Under the pieces are notes generated by a model. That model did no database searches, was not told the DNA's origin, and saw nothing but the letters and a program-made list of their open reading frames with translations. A DNA stretch of 54,659 nt from Scytalidium lignicola (lineage: Eukaryota; Ascomycota; Leotiomycetes). Positions 46,616 to 54,659 of the stretch are shown piece by piece (the first letter of the stretch is position 1; each line of letters opens with the position of its first letter). The position numbers and the translations under genes are program-made. The stretch is from assembly GCA_002812745.2 (NCBI GenBank), contig NCSJ02000289.1, forward strand, positions 1-54,659. Direction: 5' to 3'.

Positions 46616-49600
46616 ACGAGCATATAGTAACCTCATCTCACTTGTATATTTGAAACGGAGGAAAAAGTTTTTATAAGCATCCACATTGCATGGTGTTTGG
46701 GGGTGTCCGGATCAGGGACCGGTTTTTGCTTTCGCACACTCATTTCATTGACGTCAGCATTTTTCGTATTATTATCATCATCTGGGTCAGCGTGTATAAT
46801 TGGCGTCTTTGCTTTATTTTTGGCTCCATATGTCTGATATTTATATATATCTACTAATTCTAGAAACAGCCACAACGGCATAGAGGCAGCTCCGTTTTTT
46901 CTCCCCCCGTTTTTTTGTTATCATTCTATACCCCCATTATAGACTTGGTTTATTGTTGCACGCAATCGCAATCCGCAATCCCCCCCCCGCTTCACAGCGA
47001 AACATTTCCTACGTTATTTACTCCTATTGGCCGAAACAGCGTTGGCCTGAGGAGGCATGATATACACATTCCAGTTTTAAAAACATACTTACTGGACGCA
47101 ATCTAGCTATTTCCTTTTTAGTTTTCTTTTATCTGTGTACTATTTCGAATTGGCTGGGATGTTATCAAATTCCTAAAGGGGAGCGGCCGGTTTGCCCCCC
47201 TGAAAGACTAGGGTCAGTTTCTGCTTATTTTTTCCTTGCGTCGTTATTCCTGCCCTTTTCGTCCCCTTTGTCTTTTATGGGTACTAAGGACCATGTGCTA
47301 TTGGCCTGTACGGCGCGTAGGACGAGATGTTCTCTATGGAGTCGATTGTATATAGATGTGAGAGAACGGGGAATAGATTAAAATCAAATATTGGCTAAGG
47401 AAATAAAAAAAAAGGCCTACATCTCCTGCAATACATATACTTAATCTTAATTCTGAGTTTCCAGGCTTGTGAGATTGATTGTGCTGAGTCATTCCTCGTT
47501 TTGACTGTTGCTTTGCTACTTGCCTAAGGCTTTTGGATGGGGTAGTATGTGTTGATATTGTAGTTCTTCATCCGAGATTACTATACTGACTGGTAAACCT
47601 CGTATCAGCTCCCCTACGCGCAATATATCCCATAGATGAACGGTGCTAGTTCCAACCGATCGAGGTAAGGCGTTGAACTTTCAATCTGGTTTTTTGTTTT
47701 TTGTTTTTTTGCCTTTCCTTCCTTTCAGACCTGCACTGCAGAACAACTCGTTTATCCTAGAAGTCGATGTGGTTATATAAGACTCAACTTCTCCATATTT
47801 TGTGTTCTTTCTTTCCCCCCTAACCGGGACAGGATGATAGTTAATGAATGGGATGTTGGGTTGTTCGTCAACCTTCTAATAAGGACAGATGATGAATCTT
47901 ACACTTGATGCAAGTATAAGTTTGTTACCGATGGAGGCTGTTTCTTATTAAGTCATTGTGTCTTTGGTCTTGATAAACTTATTCCTTCTTATAAGGGTTC
48001 GTTTACCCTGCTTCAGTTGATTGTTATTTACCTCTACTCTCTACCATCTGCTCCTTCTGCTTCTTCTCTTCTGCCGGCTATATCAAAAAGAGATAGAGAG
48101 AGGGAAGGAGGGAAGAATTTTAATAACCTTAACTTCGAAAAGAATGAGATCAATCAATGACCAGAGAAACAAAAACTTCAAGCATCTGTCCTCATAAAAA
48201 NGGGGGGGGGGAAATAGCAGACAACACCCGGCATTACTTTAACCCCTTTGATTCAGATTCTCATTTCTTGTATGATACCATATATCATAGTAGTAATGCC
48301 ACATACTACTCAGCCAGAATAAAAATAAACACATATATACAAAAATGAAAATGAAGAACGACGACGGTGAGGAAGAAAGTAGGAAGGCACTTCCCCTTCG
48401 AGATGCTCAACACGTGACTCATACCTTAAGCCCATGGAACGAACAAAACATTTCCAAGACACATCACGCGATTTATTCCCCATTGTAGCTTTCCTTGCAT
48501 AATCTTTGGCAATATTAATAATAGCAGGACTTATTGATGCTATGCTGTACAGTACGTAACGTACAGTAGTACAGTTTAGAGCACTACTTTAATAAAAGAA
48601 AAGATAGAATTATTGTGATTGGTTGGTTTTTTTGTTGCTTAAGATAGAAACGTGGCTGAATGGGCTAATGAATAATATTCTAAGAAAAAAAGCTGATAAA
48701 TTACCGGGATTTCCGGATGGGGATTTTTTTTGCCCCCGTACTTGGATTGGGTTGGATTTGGATCAGTTTTGTAATCACTTTGCCGCTTTGGGTGGAAAAA
48801 TGAGGTCCTAGATAGGAGATGAGGAAAAGGAAGAAGAAAAAAAAAAAGGAAGATTGCTTTGACAGTTGATAAATTAAACTGCTACTACTGCTGCTGATTG
48901 ACTTTTGAAATATAGCTGATAGATATTGGGAAGAGTTCTGCAGCAAAGTTATGTATGTACGTATAAGAATGATTAGTAAAATGATTAGTATACGATATTC
49001 ATGTTCTTGATGTAGTTACCATCTTCTACACCATCTTATTTGCACTCATGGCATTAATCAAGAGTGTGTTATGGAATAAAAGGCTACTCTTGCAATCCTC
49101 CTGCCTGAAGAGAGGACTGCTGAGTATATTGTTTTCTTTTTCTTCTCTTTCGTTTCTTCTTCTACTCGAGTAAACGATGCTCAAGGACCAAGAACTTCAG
49201 CGAGCCAGCCTTAAAAGGACAAGCCACTTTCACACCTACCGTAAACCCTTCTCCATCACTGCCTACTTACCTTAGAATAGAGTGTGCAGATGGCACTTGG
49301 CTCACGCTGCTTGCTGCACGGGATGGTCTCCGTTCTTTTTGATTCTTCGACCTTTGATAACGCACAAATAAGCTCCTGCCAAGCCTTCCAAGAAGAACTG
49401 GACAAACTACAGTGTACGGTATACTAATCTTTCCGTACAGTCTCCGAAAAGCAATTCTGGGCCGCTGGACGGCACTTCCCTTCGTTTCTCACCAGTGGGC
49501 TCACCAAGCGAAGAGATATGACCAGGTGAGCCTTTAATCTAAAGCGCCATGGAATACGAGCAGCAAAAGATGGCTTGGAAAGTTATTGCTTTTTCAAGTC

Positions 49601-52600
49601 TCTGACACAAGGGGTCGAGTACAATGATACGGAATACTACGTTGAGATGGATGCCTGCTTCAGGTCTTCCTCAAGGACTCCTTTCTCTCAACCTCTTAGA
49701 AGCTCTCAACTGCGTGTCGGACCGAGAGACCACGACGGATGGAGTAAGCCATTTCATAGATATGGGAGCAAAGATGAGCGCGTCTAAGTACTGTCTGTAG
49801 TTGCTCTCGTTACCATCACTCATCGGGCTTGAGCAAATGAGGCAATGATCGTTTGAACCTCCTTCCTCTTTTAAGACCGCCGAGAAAGGGGGAGAGAGAG
49901 AAGAGAGGTGCCAAGCTGACACGTACCGGTATTTCCAGAACGGCTATAAGATCCGATCCAACACGGGCCGGTTTTGGGGTTCTGGCGCGTGGGCCTCGAA
50001 CGAGAAAGTAGGCCGATCTTGTGAAAAAGGACCTAAAATATAACTGTATTTCCGTACTGCACCAGAGATCTGCGCTGCACATGTCGAACTAGGGCGCGTG
50101 CTAGGTGAGGAGCCATGCGCTCTCCATGAAAATCGCACCTTTCCCTCCCCTGCATGCCTACTGGCCTACCTAGACCGGGTCGAGATTGGGACTAGAGCTC
50201 ACTGGCGGCTGAGACCAAGTGGAAGAATTAATGAAAATCGAGCTCGAACAATGGGACGGTCACTCGAATAATCGAATAATCAGCTAAGCGGGCAAGGTAT
50301 AGTCTGAGAGATCGGATGATACGCGTATGACAGTGACGCGAGCGACGCGGCAGTGGCGATGCAATTGATTGAGTAATTGATGAATTAGAAAATCTGCGTT
50401 TGGACGTTTTTGGTGTACTGGAGAAGTTCGAGGTTGGTTTGGATTGGATTCACCAAGTCGCTGATATCCGGTTTTTTGGTGCTGACAAGAGGCATCGCCG
50501 TTGCGGCAGAAGGAAATCTCCCCAGCCAATCATAGTTCGCGCTCTGGAAGGCCCCCCGGTTGGATCCGGTTGGTGGGGGAGCAAAGCAGTGACGTTTTGG
50601 TACATGCGCAAGCAAGCAGTTGCAGCCGAGTCTAGAAGCTTTTTTCTGAGGCGAAATGCGGCCAGCCTGGAATGAGACAAGACACACTCCACACAAGGGC
50701 GGATACCCCGTACCACACCAAAAAAACAAAACAAAAAACAATAGAATAAATATGAGGTATAGCAACGATCCTCTTGCGAATTTGGCAAAATGCACGGAGT
50801 ACCCACCTATTTTCATTGCCTTTTTGGGTCTGGGTTTTAATCCGGTCCACGAGCCGTCGCACAGTAGTCGGGGTTCGAATCTAGGTCGTCAAACTTTAGC
50901 CAGATCCCAGGAACCCGGGCAGATTAGTTCCGATTTGCACTCGATGACAAATATGTATCTGTACTTTGTTGGTGCTGCCTGCTCTACTGTGTGTACTCGC
51001 CCACAGATCGTAGAGATGAAGGGGGAAAGGAGGGCTGACGACTGGCCAGCCCTGTTCCCATACTGTTGACGACTACATACACGTCTCGGCAAAAACTGCG
51101 GAATAATTGCACTCTCTCTATATAATGTTGAGCGAAGCCCTGGAGAGCTGTACTGAACGATACACAGATGCACGTGCTGAGATTGAAAGCATCTTCACCA
51201 CCAGCTGGCGATGTCACGATCTTGATAGCCGACGGCCTCAGTAGCGCGACGGCGGCTCCTCGAGAGTAGCAGAGGAGATACAGCAGACGTGCTGTAAAAA
51301 GGTTCAAGCCTGGGCCAGACTATGCTGAGTTGGGAAAGATCATGGTAGGATATGCAGTATGGAGTACATTGCTATTGTGTTGTATTGTACTAGCACTGGA
51401 GCATAGCGGAGAAGACAGCTTCGTTGGCTGGTTGCCCTAATCATCCCTCTTGAATCATGTTGAAGTGTGAGTTGTGACGCCAAGCCGGCAACAGCAGCCC
51501 CTTTTGTTTGCAATGTGACGAAGAAGAAAGGCAGATGGTTGGTAGTAGAGGTGGTGGTACGCAGCAGCAGCAGTAGCAATTGCAATTGCGGTTGCATTGG
51601 TACGGTATTATAATTCTGGGGGACAGCCGTGAGATGTGGTGGAGGTGCTCGGAGTCGGGATCACTAGACGGCCCGTACAAGCGTGGCACAGTTTGATACT
51701 TTACTTACTGTACTGAGCGCCAACGACGTAATTGACGGCCGTGTGCGTACCTAACTGACTGTACCAATTCTGTGGTTGTACCAGTACTTACTGCATCTGT
51801 CTTCTACTGCACAGTAGGAAAAGAAGCTATGTCATTAGTAGCAGCATTAGTAGCAGCATTAGCAACTTAGCTACCCCACAAGTTGCTAATCGCACGCAGC
51901 AACAATTAATTAATGAATGAAGAGTTAACACGCCGCATATGCTGTGGCTGGCGGAGGGGGTTGGAGGAACGGGGACCATGGGCGACATGCAGCAACAATT
52001 AGGGTCGGCTTCGTATTTCTCCCACTGCTGTTGACAGGAGCCATCGGTGTCTCTTTCCTTTCTATTTTTGTGTGCTGTTTTATATGTCGTCGAGATGTAC
52101 TGTACTCGGTAGATGGGAGTAGAGGCTATATCTATTTGTGTATACCTTCATATACTGTTGATCCATATGTGTCAGTCTTCTGCAGGCGTATCTGGAGACA
52201 CTGGGAAAGTTAGATTCATTGTGTCAAATTGCTTTGCCGACATACCGCAATTCAAGTTCCAAGCCAAAGGGTTCCAAGTCAACTTACCGTACCAGCACGC
52301 CTGTCAAACCCCAGTACCAGAAGGCTGGGCAAGAGGCGCTGATTGGTTGCAAGGAGTGTCTTATTTGGTTACGGGCTGGTGGTGCTGTGGGGTCTTTTGG
52401 TGCTCTGCGACTCTACAGTCCGGTACTGCTCTGTTAAAGTGGACGGTTCGGTGTGCCTTTGGCCTTGGCCTTGGTGATACTGTATGTTTGCTCTAATTGT
52501 CACTGGTCTAATGCTGTTTGAGCCTCTTGTTGGGCCTGCTTTTAATGGATCTCGCTCGTGGCTATATATCTTCTCTCTGTTATGGTTTCAGAGCATGCGA

Positions 52601-53143
52601 CTCAAGGTGCTGTCAGTGGCTCGCTAACCCTCTCAGAAGGAGGAGAAAGCGCGTTGATGCCTGATGCGGCCTGATCTGCCTGATCCCAGCGGGACGCGCT
52701 CTTGAGTTAGCGTTTCCAGGGTCCTGACGCGCGATGACGTAGGGGCACTGCGTCATGGAGGGTGGGTCTGACGCATTCAGGCAGGACGAGGGTAAGTAGC
52801 CCCCCCCTGGCCCAATTGTGTCATCAGCCCAACCACCTCTCTTCGTCGTCTCTTGTACCGCTCTGTATCTTTGTCGTACCTTCTCCTCCTCCTGTTCCTC
52901 TGCTGCTACTGCAATCCAGAAAACATAGCAGGATCGACNTTTTTCATCCACACACAGTTCGACTTTGTTTCGACACTTGAACTCTTGAACTGTCATTGGT
53001 CAACTCTTGCCCTGCAGCCCTTTCCGTGTTTGAGGGAGTCTCTGCGCGCCTGCACCGTTGTAACCCGCTTCGCTCGTCCATCACTCCCCAATCTCACTTC
53101 TCCCCGCTCCCAGCCTTCTCTACTGTAGTACCCAAGATCACTT

Positions 53144-53353
53144 GTGCAGCGGGTAATTCAAGTGTCTCTCTCTGTTTGGGGGACGCTTCAGACGTTTCAA
53201 AGGGCTAGCGAGATCCTCGAGATCTTTCACGCCGCACTTGGAGATCCATTACCTCGTGGTGATGCTGGCCTATCCCAGAGGAAAATCAACGTTCTAATGG
53301 CGTCGGCTGCAACCCTCAATTATCAACACCAATTAAACACTGCTCTGAGGTAG
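53144..53353 (+). pseudogene. Possible coding fragment, unassigned
   Basis: A 69-codon frame preceded by a CAG acceptor-like triplet reads with protein-like alternation (LQTFQRASEILEIFHAALGD, then RKINVLMASAATLNYQ). No start codon context or family is recognised. It could be an internal exon of an undetected gene, a decayed fragment or chance. Confidence 0.15.
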
Positions 53354-53416
53354 CATCCGTGACGATTTTTATATGTCATAACAACCCAGGCCTTTGCCGT
53401 AGCCTGGTGGTACATC

Positions 53417-53428
53417 TACTGTACAGTA
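53417..53428. promoter_or_regulatory. Palindromic element TACTGTACAGTA (copy 2)
   Basis: Identical to the 12-mer at 42381-42392. The related CTGTACAGTAC sequence occurs near 48543-48553. All are in gene-free sequence. Confidence 0.3.
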
Positions 53429-54659
53429 CGTCGTCGATTGTAGAGAGCAATGTAGCTCCATATCCAACGCCTCCATGCCTACTGTAGTAATGTTCCCCTT
53501 ATCGGTGCTGAGCCGACAGGATGGCAGAGTTCCAGTGCAGCGACGGGCGAGGCGCCGAGGATGGATTAGGAATAACTCGTTAAGGTAAGTCGTTAGACTT
53601 CCTGCTGTGCTGCTCTCCTTGCTGGAAATCTGCAGCGTCTAACTAATAATTATCTGGCCGGCTGGCAACCGAGGAGACGGAGAAGCATCCGTTGAATCAC
53701 AGTCCCTTGCGCGCTTCCTCAACCCTCAACCCTCTTCCCGGCTCCGTCTTGCCGTGGCCATGGCTGAAATGCAACCTATGATGTACAAGATCGATACCGC
53801 ACAGGTACTTCGCGCGACTTGCACTAGGCCCCAAGTCAGCGCCGTCTAGAGAGCGGGACCAAACCAGTGCAAAACATGCCCACTTTGCTGACTGGCTGGG
53901 CGACGAGTGTTTTGAGGATTGGGATGATATAATCAGTAGATGCAAGTGAATGATGGTTAATATCCATAATTGATATATGAAAAAATGTGAATGATGGATG
54001 ATGGATGATGGCTTGCTCGGTACCAGAACTCTGCTCGATCTGCAGCTTTGATGGGCGNCCCCCCTCCTCCATCATCATCATGGCTTGCCCTTTCCTTCCT
54101 TTTCTCCCTCTTCCTTTTTCCTCTTGCTCTTGCTCTGGCTCTGGCTCTTTGCTATCCAGCAGTGGTTTGCTGCGACCCCTCCGTGACGAGCCAGGGCCCG
54201 CCCGCCTGCCTTAGCGCGCTGGTCCATCAGTTGCCTCTTGGGATGAAGCCGTGGGAAAAGAGAAGACCCAAGAAGCAGTTCTCCCCAGCAACATCTGGCC
54301 AGCAGCATGACTTTCTGGTGAAGAATGACTTAAATCATGACCACACAACAACCGTCACTCCTTTAGTGCCTTGCCCTCCTCTCACCTCCCCAAGAAGCTT
54401 CGCGCTATGCTGCACCGAGCTGCTTTCCCTCACCCAGACCTGCCAATCCCGGATGCTCCAAGCTCCAAAATTTTGCCCTTGCAACCAAACTTTCCATCTC
54501 GCGTGCACTCAACTCAGTTTTAATCTCTCCATCCATCCAATCCATCCATCATTCTGCAATCCTCCTCTGCACTGCTCTCTCGACTCCTTCTCCTCTTCCT
54601 GCTTGTTCCTTGATCTTCGCTCCAAGCCCTCATTCGAACTCGCGCCCTTGCTCGCTGCC

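Larger units (their letters stand above)
46616..54659. other. Gene-free 8-kb tract at right end
   Basis: No recognisable protein or RNA gene. The left part (46.6-48.6 kb) is AT-rich with T runs and a TGACGTCA at 46749-46756. The middle has many overlapping short frames. From about 52.8 kb the plus strand becomes CT-rich with (CCAT)n near 54530, similar to long fungal 5' leaders, suggesting a plus-strand gene starting beyond the window. Repeats: a 12-bp unit ATTAGTAGCAGC at about 51836-51865, GGATGAT units near 53990-54010 and CTCTTG/CTCTGG units near 54120-54150. Ns lie at 48201, 52939 and 54058. Confidence 0.5.

Noticed and set aside
48540..48575. Palindrome-like GTACGTAACGTAC as a possible origin or att site
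   Set aside because: Arms are only six bases and nothing around it indicates integration or replication function; it is kept only as a relative of the TACTGTACAGTA words.
50860..50900. GGTTCGAATC-like T-arm suggesting a tRNA
   Set aside because: The stem flanking the TTCGAAT loop does not pair and no acceptor or anticodon arm could be folded.
52113..52496. 127-codon frame with hydrophobic and Trp/Cys-rich sequence
   Set aside because: Composition is irregular, no family is recognised and it overlaps another frame of similar quality.

Overview
The window looks like a chromosomal segment of a filamentous ascomycete (Pezizomycotina). The evidence is short spliceosomal introns (mostly 44-85 nt) with GT donors, CTAAC/CTGAC-like branch points and AG acceptors, CT-rich leaders, and families with fungal-type architecture (Lsm1, Stc1-domain, DUF7514, DUF2293, Ime2-like kinase). 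Placement in Leotiomycetes is only an impression from protein wording. No tRNA, rRNA, CRISPR array, transposase or viral gene was recognised. Isolated Ns, mostly beside homopolymers, look like sequencing ambiguities.

Layout. 0.2-6 kb: kinetochore SPC25, a GFA-domain zinc enzyme, the tiny three-exon gene MZT1, a CHY/RING E3 ligase and a small LYR-like protein. 6.8-12 kb: a mitochondrial carrier and a six-exon DUF2293 protein. 12-18.5 kb: ESCRT-III VPS20 and ribosome-biogenesis AAA ATPase RIX7 share a divergent promoter, followed by LSM1 and a Nudix diphosphoinositol-polyphosphate phosphohydrolase. 20.6-28 kb: arginyl-tRNA transferase ATE1, a short-chain dehydrogenase, exosome subunit RRP42, an uncharacterised mitochondrial membrane protein and cytochrome c. 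30-38.5 kb: an MFS sugar/polyol-type transporter, a DUF7514 protein and a Stc1-domain protein. 44-46.6 kb: an Ime2-like protein kinase.

The right part is gene-poor. About 5.7 kb separates the Stc1 gene from the kinase, and the last 8 kb has no recognisable gene. These tracts hold short tandem duplications, two copies of a palindromic 12-mer (TACTGTACAGTA) and CT-rich stretches resembling long fungal leaders. The far right end may be the leader of a plus-strand gene beyond the window.

The genes are mostly conserved housekeeping functions: mitosis, RNA decay and processing, ribosome assembly, protein turnover and respiration. They do not form an operon or an obvious biosynthetic cluster. Several are head-to-head pairs that may share promoters (GFA/MZT1, CHY-RING/LYR-like, VPS20/RIX7, SDR/RRP42, mitochondrial membrane protein/cytochrome c). 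I found no clear new multi-gene system. The best leads are the mitochondrial protein paired with cytochrome c, the palindromic promoter elements, the Stc1-domain protein, and two long unassigned open frames. Exon boundaries were inferred by reading splice motifs and protein continuity, not from transcripts.
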